Shown: one piece after another, positions 50,251-59,406 of the stretch | How positions within the stretch are numbered: the stretch's first letter is position 1 | Layout: the number at the start of each line of letters is the position of its first letter | Assembly: GCA_947496865.1 (NCBI GenBank) | Contig: CANMEE010000001.1 | Coordinates: forward strand, 1,355,501 to 1,419,500 | Direction: 5' to 3' | Length of the DNA stretch: 64,000 bases | DNA from: an uncultured Sphingomonadaceae bacterium | GTDB lineage: Bacteria; Pseudomonadota; Alphaproteobacteria; Sphingomonadales; Sphingomonadaceae | Notes under the pieces: generated by a model | Told to the model about the DNA's origin: nothing | Database searches by the model: none | The model's input: the letters and a program-made list of their open reading frames with translations, nothing else | Program-made: the position numbers and the translations under genes

Positions 50251-50943
50251 GTGGCAAGTTTATATGCGGAACCTGCGCGAACTGATGATAGCCCCGCCAG
50301 CCCTGATGTGGCTGATAATCAATTGGCAAACGATGCCCCTGTCGGTGATCGTGCTGATGATCCGGCGGGCAATGAGCGAGCCCAGTCGGATCGTGTTTTG
50401 CAAACGACCGGCCACGTGAAATGGTTTGATTCCCATCGCGGCTTTGGATTTATTATCCCGGACAGGGATCAGGGCGATGATGCTGGCCATGGTGACCCTA
50501 CATTGGCACCGGGTCAGGACATATTGGTTCACTGGACAATATTAGAGCCGATGAATCGCCGTGATCTGCCAGAAATGGCGCGGGTGACATGCGAATATGT
50601 CGATGCGGCCAAAGGTTTGCAGGCGACAAAAATTCTCGACATTGACGAATCTGGCTGTGAACAGCTGGTCCATCAACCGACCCCTGAGGTAAAACGGAAA
50701 TCTATCCATGTGGTGGACGATGATGCGGCTTTTCTCGAAGCCGAAGTGAAATGGTTTAATCGGGCCAAAGGCTACGGTTTCTTGATCGTAAATGGTTTTG
50801 AGGGTGATATTTTTGTCCATATGGAAACGCTGCGCAATGCCGGTATCGGGGAAATTATGCCCGGCCAACATTTGTTGGCACGTATCGACACTGGCGACCG
50901 CGGGTTTATGGCGGTACAGGTCAGCGTCTCGCAAACTTTCTAA
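50251..50943 (+). CDS. tandem cold-shock-domain protein
   Basis: Two CSDs: [16 protein letters not shown] and [25 protein letters not shown]. Confidence 0.93.
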   Translation: MASLYAEPARTDDSPASPDVADNQLANDAPVGDRADDPAGNERAQSDRVLQTTGHVKWFDSHRGFGFIIPDRDQGDDAGHGDPTLAPGQDILVHWTILEPMNRRDLPEMARVTCEYVDAAKGLQATKILDIDESGCEQLVHQPTPEVKRKSIHVVDDDAAFLEAEVKWFNRAKGYGFLIVNGFEGDIFVHMETLRNAGIGEIMPGQHLLARIDTGDRGFMAVQVSVSQTF

Positions 50944-50959
50944 CAACGGACCTTCAACC

Positions 50960-51481
50960 ATGACCGGATTTTTCAAGCAGGCACTATTGCCGGTAATCTT
51001 GCTGTCCTGCACCGCCCTCACAACGGGGTGCTATGCGCAAGCTGGCGATACCGAAAGCAAGCGTCCGCAAGCACAGGATCCATCTGGTAATGACGTTTCA
51101 GAAGCCGGTCTGCGGTTGATCCCGCTCACGATCTCTTCACATGGCAAACAGCATCGCTTCACGGTGGAACTTGCCGCTACTACGGCAGAGCAGGCACGCG
51201 GCCTGATGTTTCGCAAGGAAATGGCTCCAGACAAAGGGATGTTATTCCCTTTTGATCGCGTTCGGATGGCCAGTTTCTGGATGAAGAACACGGTCATCCC
51301 GCTCGATATTATTTTTATTCGGGGCGATGGTGCGATCGAATCGATTGCTGCCAATACGACCCCATATTCCCTTGATCCGGTCGAGTCGGGCGAACCTGTC
51401 GCGGCGGTACTGGAATTGGCCGGTGGCCGGGCCGCAGAGCTGGGGATCGCGGCGGGCGATACAGTCCAGTGGCAGCAATAA
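50960..51481 (+). CDS. DUF192 domain lipoprotein/secreted protein
   Basis: AEQARGLMFRKEMAPDKGMLFPFDRVRMASFWMKNTVIPLDIIFI; start trimmed to MTGFFKQ. Confidence 0.92.
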   Translation: MTGFFKQALLPVILLSCTALTTGCYAQAGDTESKRPQAQDPSGNDVSEAGLRLIPLTISSHGKQHRFTVELAATTAEQARGLMFRKEMAPDKGMLFPFDRVRMASFWMKNTVIPLDIIFIRGDGAIESIAANTTPYSLDPVESGEPVAAVLELAGGRAAELGIAAGDTVQWQQ

Positions 51482-51562
51482 AAGCGTGCGAGGCAAAGCA
51501 GCAGCTGTTGCTGCGCATTTTTTAATTGCGAACCCCCCTCTCGTGGCGCTAAGCGGACAATC

Positions 51563-51961
51563 ATGGGAATATTAGGCAAAATCTTCACTTGGTGGGACGG
51601 TGCAACCATCGGCACCGCATTGTATAGCGCGCGCAAGGGCAAGCTTGTTGGCGAGGATATTTTCGGCAACAAATATTATGACAACAAGAATAGCAAAGAT
51701 GGCGATCGGCGCTGGGTCATCTATTCCGGTTCCAATGACGCGAGCCGCGTGCCGCCCGAATGGCATGGCTGGCTGCATAAAAGTTATGATGAAATTCCCG
51801 AAAGCCATTTGCCGCAGCCGCGTATCTGGGAAAAAGAGCCGACCGGCAATCTGACCGGTACAGCCGATGCTTATCGTCCGGCTGGCGCGCTGGAATCTGG
51901 CGGCGTCAGAGCGGCTGCCACCGGGGATTACGAGCCATGGAACCCGGCCGAAGCTGAATGA
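51563..51961 (+). CDS. NADH:ubiquinone oxidoreductase subunit NDUFA12-like
   Basis: KLVGEDIFGNKYYDNK...RRWVIYSGSNDASRVPPEWHGWLHKSYDEIP. Confidence 0.93.
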   Translation: MGILGKIFTWWDGATIGTALYSARKGKLVGEDIFGNKYYDNKNSKDGDRRWVIYSGSNDASRVPPEWHGWLHKSYDEIPESHLPQPRIWEKEPTGNLTGTADAYRPAGALESGGVRAAATGDYEPWNPAEAE

Positions 51962-52740
51962 TATCTACCCGCTCCCTTTCTGCCTCCAATAGAATTCGGC
52001 TGTTACCGATATTTGCAGGGGCGTTATTGCTCTCTGGCTGCGGTCTGTTTGGCGATGACATGGGCGAGGAGAATACCGGTCAACCAGCAGAAAAGGCGGA
52101 CTTACAAGCCACGGACGATGATGAGCTGGTTCAGCCAGTTAGCGAGCAAATTGGTACACCGATGGCGGAGCGTGTTGCAACATTGGGCTTTTTGAACAAG
52201 CGTAATGGTTTGACTCGCGACCTGGAACTCAAGCCCGGTCAATCGATCCGAATTGGCCGCGCGATTGTTCGCTTACGCGCCTGTGAGCGCTCCGCGCCAT
52301 GGGAACTGAGCCCCGAACAGGGTGCTTTTGTGCAGCTGCTGGTCAATGACCGGCCGGCAACGCGGCAAGGCGAAGACAAGTGGCTGAAAGTTTTTTCCGG
52401 CTGGCTATTTCGCGAATCCCCATCACTGAATGTTGTGGAGCATCCGATTTATGATGTCTGGGTCAAAAGCTGCGCGATGAGTTTTCCCGGTGAAGAAAAT
52501 CCGCCGGAGGATTCGATCAATCCGACCGCGCCGCGCTCGTCTTCATCGAATCTGGCTAACAGCACGTCGAGCGCTGCAAATGACGGCGCGGATAGCGCGG
52601 ATGACGTTGCGCCAGTGCCAACGACACCTTCTGCGCCTGTCCGTCCCGTCCCGGAAGTGCCGCCAGTGGTTGCGCCAGAACCAGTGCCGGAATCATCCGA
52701 TCCCATCGGTGACTTAATTGCCGAAAATGCCGGTGAGTGA
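51958..52740 (+). CDS. DUF2155 domain protein
   Basis: ATLGFLNKRNGLTRDLELKPGQSIRIGRAIVRLRACE...HPIYDVWVKSC; Pro/Ser-rich C-terminal tail. Confidence 0.88.
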   Translation: MISTRSLSASNRIRLLPIFAGALLLSGCGLFGDDMGEENTGQPAEKADLQATDDDELVQPVSEQIGTPMAERVATLGFLNKRNGLTRDLELKPGQSIRIGRAIVRLRACERSAPWELSPEQGAFVQLLVNDRPATRQGEDKWLKVFSGWLFRESPSLNVVEHPIYDVWVKSCAMSFPGEENPPEDSINPTAPRSSSSNLANSTSSAANDGADSADDVAPVPTTPSAPVRPVPEVPPVVAPEPVPESSDPIGDLIAENAGE

Positions 52741-53327
52741 TAATCCTGCGCGGCGCGCAGTTTTTCAACATATTCGTCCTGACTGATTTCGATCGCGCCT
52801 AGCGATGCGAGATGATCAGTCATGAACTGACAATCCAACAGTTTGAATTGCCCGACATTCAGCCGCGCCACCAGCCAGGCGAGGGCGACTTTCGAAGCAT
52901 CGCGGGAGCGAGAGAACATGCTTTCCCCACAAAACGCGCCGCCAATCACCAGACCATATAATCCGCCGACCAGGGCCTGGTCCCCGTTTGCGTCCACGGA
53001 CCAGCATTCCACGCTGTGCGCGTGGCCTTGCTTGTTAAGGATGCAAAAGGCCTCTTCAATTTCAGCATTAATCCATGTTTCGCGACGATCATCGGCCGCT
53101 TCTGCGCAAATCGCGATGACATCGGCAAAGGCGGTATCTGTTGTCACATGAAAGCGGTCTGACCGGATGGTCTTGCGCAACGAGCGCGACATACGAAAAC
53201 CATCAAGCGGCAGAACGGCGCGCGTCTTCGGTTCTACCCAGAATGTCTCTGGATCATCGCGCGCGTCAGCCATGGGAAAAATACCCGAACCATAAGCCTT
53301 TAATAGCAAGTCAAGGTCGATCGCCAT
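52449..53327 (-). CDS. aat: leucyl/phenylalanyl-tRNA--protein transferase
   Basis: LLLKAYGSGIFPMADA, FWVEPKTRAVLPLDGFRMSRSLRK, ALVGGLYGLVIGGAFCGESMFSRSRDASKVALAWL, LLDCQFMTDHLASLGAIEI; start trimmed to MAIDLDL. Confidence 0.93.
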   Translation of the reverse strand: MAIDLDLLLKAYGSGIFPMADARDDPETFWVEPKTRAVLPLDGFRMSRSLRKTIRSDRFHVTTDTAFADVIAICAEAADDRRETWINAEIEEAFCILNKQGHAHSVECWSVDANGDQALVGGLYGLVIGGAFCGESMFSRSRDASKVALAWLVARLNVGQFKLLDCQFMTDHLASLGAIEISQDEYVEKLRAAQDYHSPAFSAIKSPMGSDDSGTGSGATTGGTSGTGRTGAEGVVGTGATSSALSAPSFAALDVLLARFDEDERGAVGLIESSGGFSSPGKLIAQLLTQTS

Positions 53328-54250
53328 TAACGCTCCCGCGGGGCCATTTTGTTCAGTAGAATTTTGGCTTCGTCGGCTATCCGTCCGGCCACCGAGAGAT
53401 ATTCGTCCGCAAAACCAGCACCGCTGCGCCAGGCTATGCCAATGCTGCGCGATGCGGTCCATCCTTGAACTTCGAGCAGCGCGACATCGCCGCCATGGGA
53501 AATTTCAGACTGGACATATAGCGCCGGCAATATGCCCAGGCCCAATCCAGAGGCGACCATCTGGCGGACGCTGTCTAGACTAGTACCTTCATAATCTTGC
53601 AGCAGATGCATACCATGCAGACGGCATTGCTCTGCGACATCGCGATGCAAATGGTGGCGGCGATCGAGGCTTAAGACCGGGGCATTTTGAAGGTCCACCT
53701 TGTCAATTCTCTTCTGTCCGGCAAGCGGATGATCTGGCGGCGCAACCAGTAATAATGGCTCGCGGAAAAGCGGTTCGATGGTCAAATTTTCGCCTTCAAT
53801 CGGCAGCGGTCCGAGCAGCATATCAATCGCGCCTTTGACCAGCTCCATCGCTTGTAAATCGGGAATGCCTTCGCGCATGTAGAAGCGCAAATCCGGTTGG
53901 GCCCGGTGGAGCGCGGCAATAACCGGCGGCATCAAATAGGGCCCCAGTGTCGGCGACACGCCAAAGCGCAACGTCCCGGCCAGACTTTCGCTGGCACGCT
54001 CTGCCAAATCACGAATATCTTTTACCTCGACAAGCACCCGCCTAGCCCGTTCCGCTATCTCGCGGCCAATGGGCGAGAGTTCTGCGCCATGGGTCCGGCG
54101 TTCGACCAACGTTACGCCAAGTCGCGATTCCAGCGCACGCAATTGATGGCTTAATGTCGGTTGTGAAGCCCCTGCGGCCTGCGCAGCGCGGCCAAAATGT
54201 CGATGGTCTGCGACAGCGACAAGATATTGGAATTGGCGTAAAGTTGGCAT
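53327..54250 (-). CDS. LysR family regulator, OxyR-like
   Basis: MPTLRQFQYLVAVADHRHFGRAAQAAGASQPTLSHQLRALE; single regulatory Cys (VAEQCRLHG); upstream ATAG-N7-CTAT. Confidence 0.88.
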   Translation of the reverse strand: MPTLRQFQYLVAVADHRHFGRAAQAAGASQPTLSHQLRALESRLGVTLVERRTHGAELSPIGREIAERARRVLVEVKDIRDLAERASESLAGTLRFGVSPTLGPYLMPPVIAALHRAQPDLRFYMREGIPDLQAMELVKGAIDMLLGPLPIEGENLTIEPLFREPLLLVAPPDHPLAGQKRIDKVDLQNAPVLSLDRRHHLHRDVAEQCRLHGMHLLQDYEGTSLDSVRQMVASGLGLGILPALYVQSEISHGGDVALLEVQGWTASRSIGIAWRSGAGFADEYLSVAGRIADEAKILLNKMAPRER

Positions 54251-54269
54251 AGTGGCACCTTCTTAGTTG

Positions 54270-54284
54270 ATAGACCCTATCTAT
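54270..54284. promoter_or_regulatory. OxyR-type half-site ATAGACCCTATCTAT (ATAG-N7-CTAT)
   Basis: Read directly, 20 bp upstream of the OxyR-like start codon. Confidence 0.5.
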
Positions 54285-54414
54285 TAACTATCTCTTTTTC
54301 ATTCGATTGGAGATATCACCAACTTTCTGCAATATCAAGGTCAACCGAAGCAAAAGAAAATAAAAACAAACCAAAATTATGAAAAAAAATCTCAACGTTT
54401 CGATCCGCAAACAT

Positions 54415-54582
54415 CGCATGCTCGCTGCACAAATATCGGCAGCGAAATGCGAGTGAATTTAAAGGATCATATTACGCAGTTAAAGCGTCGTGCGACGGCA
54501 TCTTTGGCCTAAGCAGCAAAACCTCTTTACCCCCCGACCTGGGGCAGTAGCTTTCCCTCTTTCTGCTACTGCCCCATTTTTT
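54415..54582 (+). ncRNA. candidate structured RNA (sRNA or nhaA leader) ending in an intrinsic terminator
   Basis: Hairpin CGCAT..CGCTGC..GCAGCG..ATGCG (54415-54451), hairpin CGTC/GACG (54486-54497), then terminator; no credible ORF; boundaries approximate. Confidence 0.4.
54541..54582 (+). terminator. intrinsic terminator upstream of nhaA
   Basis: GGGGCAGTAGC - 13 nt loop - GCTACTGCCCC followed by ATTTTTT; 11-bp perfect stem. Confidence 0.85.
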
Positions 54583-54614
54583 AGTCAGATCAATCCCGAT
54601 AAGAAAGCATAGAT

Positions 54615-55796
54615 ATGCCTGGAAAAGTGCGAACCGCCCTAACCGAGTTTGTGGCCCGTGAAACCAGTGCAGGCATAGTTTTATTTGTCGCCGCCCTGCT
54701 TGCCATGATTGCCGTCAACAGCGCGTTCAACCCTTATTATCTGGCGTTCCTCAATATTCCTGTCGTCGTTCAATTTGGCGCGCTTGAAATCGCCAAGCCG
54801 TTATCCTTGTGGATTAACGATGGCCTGATGGCGATATTCTTCTTCCTGGTGGGGCTGGAGGTTAAACGAGAGATACTTGAAGGTGAGCTATCCAGTGTCG
54901 ATAAAGCAGCTTTGCCCGCTATTGCCGCGATCGGTGGAATGGCAATCCCCGCAGCGGTCTTCCTCTATTTCAACTGGAATATTTCAGAAAATGTCAACGG
55001 TTGGGCAATCCCGGCAGCCACTGACATTGCCTTTGCATTGGGCGTGTTGGCTCTGCTGGGTAAGCATGCACCTTTATCGCTAAAGATATTGCTGCTCGCT
55101 ATCGCGATTATCGATGATATCGGCGCGATCATTATCATTGCATTATTCTATACCGCTGAAGTGTCGAGCGTTTCGCTCATGCTGTCGGCCGTGGGCATTG
55201 CTATATTGATCCTGATGAACCGGCTCGGTGTGGTGCGGGTTGCGCCCTATATTCTGGTCGGCACGTTCCTGTGGATCTGTGTGCTGAAATCCGGTGTGCA
55301 TGCGACGCTCGCCGGAGTGATCGCGGCGCTAGCTATCCCGCTCAACGCCAAAGATGGTACGTCGCCGCTCAAGCATCTGGAGCATATTCTTCACCCGTGG
55401 ACGGCGTTTCTGGTATTGCCGATTTTCGCCTTTGCCAATGCCGGCGTGTTGCTGGCCGGGTTACAAGTCAGTGACCTGTTTGCACCCTTGGCGCTCGGCA
55501 TTGCTGCCGGCCTTGTGGTTGGCAAACAAATTGGTGTTTTCGGCTTCATGTTTATCGCCGCAAAACTGGGTCTGGTGCGACGGCCGATGGGCGTGTCATG
55601 GTTGCAGTTATACGGGCTTGCTTGCCTCACCGGGATCGGGTTTACGATGAGCTTGTTTATCGGCAATCTCGCTTTTGTTGACCCGGCGCAGATTGAAACA
55701 GTGAAACTGGGCGTGATTAGCGGATCGCTGGTCTCGGGCTTGCTCGGCTATTTGATCCTGCGGCTCTCAGGAGGTTCGTCGAAGACGACCGGGTAA
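54615..55796 (+). CDS. nhaA: Na+/H+ antiporter NhaA
   Basis: WINDGLMAIFFFLVGLEVKREILEGEL, AIPAATDIAFALGVLALLG, AIIDDIGAIIIIALFYT. Confidence 0.97.
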   Translation: MPGKVRTALTEFVARETSAGIVLFVAALLAMIAVNSAFNPYYLAFLNIPVVVQFGALEIAKPLSLWINDGLMAIFFFLVGLEVKREILEGELSSVDKAALPAIAAIGGMAIPAAVFLYFNWNISENVNGWAIPAATDIAFALGVLALLGKHAPLSLKILLLAIAIIDDIGAIIIIALFYTAEVSSVSLMLSAVGIAILILMNRLGVVRVAPYILVGTFLWICVLKSGVHATLAGVIAALAIPLNAKDGTSPLKHLEHILHPWTAFLVLPIFAFANAGVLLAGLQVSDLFAPLALGIAAGLVVGKQIGVFGFMFIAAKLGLVRRPMGVSWLQLYGLACLTGIGFTMSLFIGNLAFVDPAQIETVKLGVISGSLVSGLLGYLILRLSGGSSKTTG

Positions 55797-55897
55797 GGGG
55801 CCGGAGATGCCAGCTAACGGATGTAGCGATTGCCGGTTCATAAAACAGGGCGGGAAATAGTTTGCCCAGCGCGGCGCGATATATGATACCGCAAGCT

Positions 55898-56299
55898 ATG
55901 AAACGGCATCTCTATTTGGCTGGCGGCTTTACCGCACTGGCGCTGGGCAGCATCGGCGTCATCCTGCCGCTCTTACCGACGGTACCGTTTGTCATCCTCG
56001 CCGCCTTTTGTTTCGCGCGCAGTAGCCCGCGGCTGGAGGCTTGGCTGCTGCATCATCGCGTGTTTGGGCCCCATATTCGCAACTGGCGCGATCGGCGAGC
56101 GATCACCAAACGGGGCAAGTGGTCGGCGTTGATCGCTTTTGCAGTGAGCATAGCGATCGCGTTGATCTTCGTAAAAATGCCCTGGAATCTGATACCCGTT
56201 GCCGCTGCGCTCATCGGAGGCACATGGATATGGACCCGCAACGAACCCGATACCGTTACGGATGCATCGATTGATGAAGAGTCTCCGCATAAAGAATAG
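55898..56299 (+). CDS. DUF454/YbaN family membrane protein
   Basis: LGSIGVILPLLPTVPFVILAAFCFARSSPRLEAWLLHHRVFGPHIRNW; ORF track starts at 55862. Confidence 0.9.
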   Translation: MKRHLYLAGGFTALALGSIGVILPLLPTVPFVILAAFCFARSSPRLEAWLLHHRVFGPHIRNWRDRRAITKRGKWSALIAFAVSIAIALIFVKMPWNLIPVAAALIGGTWIWTRNEPDTVTDASIDEESPHKE

Positions 56300-56349
56300 T
56301 GTGATTACCGCTATATTTTGATATTCTCCGGCAAAATCTGGAGAGAGAC

Positions 56350-57570
56350 ATGTCACGGCAAAAATTACGCGAAATGACCCGGTCCTTGGTAGACCATGGC
56401 GCAGCGGGAACGATGGAACTGGTGGATGATGTGGTCGCAGTACCTGCTTCTGATTATACCGATGAAGATCGTTTTGAGCAGGAGAAGGAGCGTATTTTCA
56501 AACGTCTGCCGCTTATGGTCGCGCCATCCTGCGAATTGCCAGAGCCCGGTTGCTACAAGGCCATGGACATTGCAGGTATCCCGGTTCTGGTTACCCGGCA
56601 AAAAGATGGCACAGCGCAAGCATTTTTGAATAGCTGCACCCACCGTGGCAATCCGGTGGCCCAGGGCAGCGGCAAAGCATCCCGCTTTACCTGCGGCTAT
56701 CACGGCTGGACGTTTAAAAATGATGGCGAGTTGCTCGCGATAGCTTCGCCAAAAGATTTTGGCACGGTCGACAAAGCCGCGTTTTGCCTGAAGAAATTCC
56801 CGACGCTGGAACGCGCCGGCCTGATTTGGGCGACATTGGATCCAGACAGTACGCTCGACATTGCGGCCTATCTCTGCGGTTATGATGAACTGTTGGAGCA
56901 TTTCGGATTCAAGACCTGGCATCTGTTTGACCAGCGGACGATACCCGGGCCGAACTGGAAAACCGCCTATGATGGTTATTTGGATTTCTATCATCTACCA
57001 GTGCTGCACAAAGACACATTCGGCGCTGATTTTTTCAATCAAGCCAATTATTTTGCATGGGGCCCCCATCAAAGGCTGTCTGCGCCATCTAAGTTCGTGC
57101 AAAAAACGGGGAGCGATGAGCAGCTCGACTTGACCGAAATGGACGAAAAGGATTGGCCCATTGATGCCTTGCTACAGGGCGTCTGGACAATCTTCCCGCA
57201 TATCTCCATCGCCAGCTTTTACGGCGGCGGTGGACGCGGCGCGATGATCTCCCAACTATTCCCCGGCGAAACCGTCGGCGAGAGTTTCACAACGCAATTT
57301 TACGTGATGGAATATGAACCTACTGACGATGCGGTAAGGCAGGGCGCGCAGGATCAATTTGCATTTCTGGAAACCGTGGTCGCAGACGAAGATTATACGA
57401 CCGGCAAGCGTCAGCATGAATCGTTGCAATCGGGATTAATTGATAAAGTCTGGTTTGGCCGCAACGAAGGCGGCGGACAGGCATTCCATCAATGGGCTGA
57501 CAGGCTGGTCAAGGCTGATGATGCCGAATTGGATGCGATGTTCGCGCCGCAATTGCAGGCCGCTGAATAG
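56350..57570 (+). CDS. Rieske aromatic ring-hydroxylating oxygenase alpha subunit
   Basis: CTHRGNPVAQGSGKASRFTCGYHGWTFKNDGEL Rieske motif; DGYLDFYHLPVLHKDTF mononuclear iron region. Confidence 0.93.
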   Translation: MSRQKLREMTRSLVDHGAAGTMELVDDVVAVPASDYTDEDRFEQEKERIFKRLPLMVAPSCELPEPGCYKAMDIAGIPVLVTRQKDGTAQAFLNSCTHRGNPVAQGSGKASRFTCGYHGWTFKNDGELLAIASPKDFGTVDKAAFCLKKFPTLERAGLIWATLDPDSTLDIAAYLCGYDELLEHFGFKTWHLFDQRTIPGPNWKTAYDGYLDFYHLPVLHKDTFGADFFNQANYFAWGPHQRLSAPSKFVQKTGSDEQLDLTEMDEKDWPIDALLQGVWTIFPHISIASFYGGGGRGAMISQLFPGETVGESFTTQFYVMEYEPTDDAVRQGAQDQFAFLETVVADEDYTTGKRQHESLQSGLIDKVWFGRNEGGGQAFHQWADRLVKADDAELDAMFAPQLQAAE

Positions 57571-57592
57571 CGGCGGGCTAAAGACTTAGCCT

Positions 57593-58042
57593 ATGATTCA
57601 TGGCATCCATCATATCGCAATTTCAGTGCCTGATATGGAACAAGCCATCGCGTTTTATATTGATGTTCTGGGTTTCGATACTCTGTGGAGTCGGACATTG
57701 GTGGGCGATGATAGCGGCGCAGATGCGATTATCGGTCTATCCGGGGTGGAGGCAAAAATCCGGATGATCAAGGCCGGATCATGTTGTATCGAACTATGGG
57801 AATATCAAAACCCGTCGCCGCAACCCAAGGACCCCGAATATTCTCCCGCGAACCACGGCTTTGCGCATATATGTCTGGCCGTCACCGATATTCAGGCAGA
57901 GCATGATCGATTAGCGGGCGCCGGTATGACATTTGTGGGAAAGCCGCATCGTGCGGGCTTTGCCTCAGCAGTTTATGGACGCGACCCGTTTGGGAATATT
58001 ATTGAACTTTACGAAGAGCATGAAACGCCGTCCATGTCCTGA
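57593..58042 (+). CDS. VOC (glyoxalase) family protein
   Basis: GIHHIAISVPDMEQAIAFYIDVLGF, HICLAVTDIQAEHDRL, DPFGNIIELYE. Confidence 0.92.
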   Translation: MIHGIHHIAISVPDMEQAIAFYIDVLGFDTLWSRTLVGDDSGADAIIGLSGVEAKIRMIKAGSCCIELWEYQNPSPQPKDPEYSPANHGFAHICLAVTDIQAEHDRLAGAGMTFVGKPHRAGFASAVYGRDPFGNIIELYEEHETPSMS

Positions 58043-58044
58043 TA

Positions 58045-58608
58045 TCAGGCGTTCCTAAAATCTCGACTCGGCGGCAGGGCTTCTTGCCATTGTGGGCGCT
58101 CGTTGCGCAGCTTCTCCAGCATCTGTTCCCAATAGGCTTCGGTCTTGCCTTTGAACTGGATGTTAAAATCCTCTGCCGTGCGAAATTCGAGAATCTCGAC
58201 GCCCTTTTCGCCAATATTATAAGTATAAGGTGTCTCGGCAGGCAGGAAAAATCCGTCGCCCGGGCCCATTTTTTCGGTGCCCATGCGAATGTCACCGGCG
58301 ATGATATAATAGAGGCAATCGCTGTCATGGCTGTGGAGTGGCAGCGGATATCCGGGTTTGAACCAGAAATGATGGAGCGAGAAGCCGAAACCGCTGAAAA
58401 GGCAGGTTCCCTTATATCCATCGGCAACGCCCGCTTCGCCCATTTTGGTCAAGCCATCTAGGATAACGGGTGCATCATCGACATAGGACATGTGCCCTGC
58501 ATCGCCAAAGTCCTGCGCATCTTCTTTGCGGAAGATACGCAGGACTTTTAGCGGCTCGGGTTTACCGCCTGCTTGAGTGCCTGTTTTTGTGGGGGAGGCA
58601 TCTGCCAT
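58045..58608 (-). CDS. cupin domain protein
   Basis: PGYPLPLHSHDSDCLYYIIAGDIRMGTEKMGPGDGFFLPAETPYTY. Confidence 0.88.
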   Translation of the reverse strand: MADASPTKTGTQAGGKPEPLKVLRIFRKEDAQDFGDAGHMSYVDDAPVILDGLTKMGEAGVADGYKGTCLFSGFGFSLHHFWFKPGYPLPLHSHDSDCLYYIIAGDIRMGTEKMGPGDGFFLPAETPYTYNIGEKGVEILEFRTAEDFNIQFKGKTEAYWEQMLEKLRNERPQWQEALPPSRDFRNA

Positions 58609-58673
58609 ATCATTCTCCGGACCAGTTTGGAGACAACATATAGCATCACAGGCGCGCCGGGGGAACCAGGGGG

Positions 58674-59045
58674 TTAAGCTGGCATTGTCGTGCGGGGCGG
58701 ATAGCTCGCAATATAGCGATCCAGCACCGCCGGGTTCAACATATCCTTGAGCGCGCAGCCGAGACCCAGATTATTGCGGTGAATCACTTCCGCTTCCAGA
58801 GGCGCCAGGCCAGGCAGAGTCAGCCAGCACCTCGTGCCGGGATGGGCTTGCAGCAAAGCATCGCAGGCAAAGCCGGCAAGCGAAATATTGGCAACTTCTG
58901 TCGCAAAGCTGCTGGAACCGGAAAAGCGTAATTTGGCGGGTATCGCTACTTTGTGCCGAAGCGCGCAGCGATCTTCCTCTGCTGCGAAAGCATAGGGCGC
59001 TATCGTGGTCGGCATTTTCGTATCTTGTGTTTGTACATTTGTCAT
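58674..59045 (-). CDS. PilZ domain protein
   Basis: RCALR (RxxxR) and NISLAG ([DN]xSxxG) c-di-GMP motifs present. Confidence 0.85.
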   Translation of the reverse strand: MTNVQTQDTKMPTTIAPYAFAAEEDRCALRHKVAIPAKLRFSGSSSFATEVANISLAGFACDALLQAHPGTRCWLTLPGLAPLEAEVIHRNNLGLGCALKDMLNPAVLDRYIASYPPRTTMPA

Positions 59046-59299
59046 AGGAAACTCCTTGATAATAAGGAACGTGTGTCAATGATTGGGTGTGCACCGACGC
59101 ACTGCTTTTCTCACGGGCGAGTAAACCACCTCTTCTTTCGCTAGGTAAACAGGGATTCGGTGAAAATTAACGATGTTTGCCGCGATAGAGATTGTGGAAG
59201 GTTTGTTTAGAGTGTGTTGCAGAATGGCGCTTGCCCTTGGCCGCACATGGCGCTAATGCGCGCAAGTTGGTTTTTCAGCAGCTGCTGACGGGCCTATGT

Positions 59300-59375
59300 A
59301 GGGGTGTAGCTCAGATGGTAGAGCGTCGGTCTCCAAAACCGAAGGCCCACGGTTCGATCCCGTGCGCCCCTGCCA
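59300..59375 (+). tRNA. tRNA-Trp (CCA anticodon), encoded 3' CCA
   Basis: 7-bp acceptor AGGGGTG/CGCCCCT, GGTTCGATCC T-arm, anticodon loop CTCCAAA. Confidence 0.96.
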
Positions 59376-59406
59376 TTTTTTCCTTGTCAGAGTGGCGGTT
59401 CAGAAA

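Noticed and set aside
54482-54500. GCGTCGTGCGACG considered as an independent regulatory palindrome
   Set aside because: Short and GC-rich; treated only as a possible stem within the larger structured region.
58674-59045. PilZ protein initially suspected of lacking the c-di-GMP RxxxR motif
   Set aside because: On rereading, RCALR precedes NISLAG at normal spacing, so it looks like an ordinary binding-competent PilZ protein.
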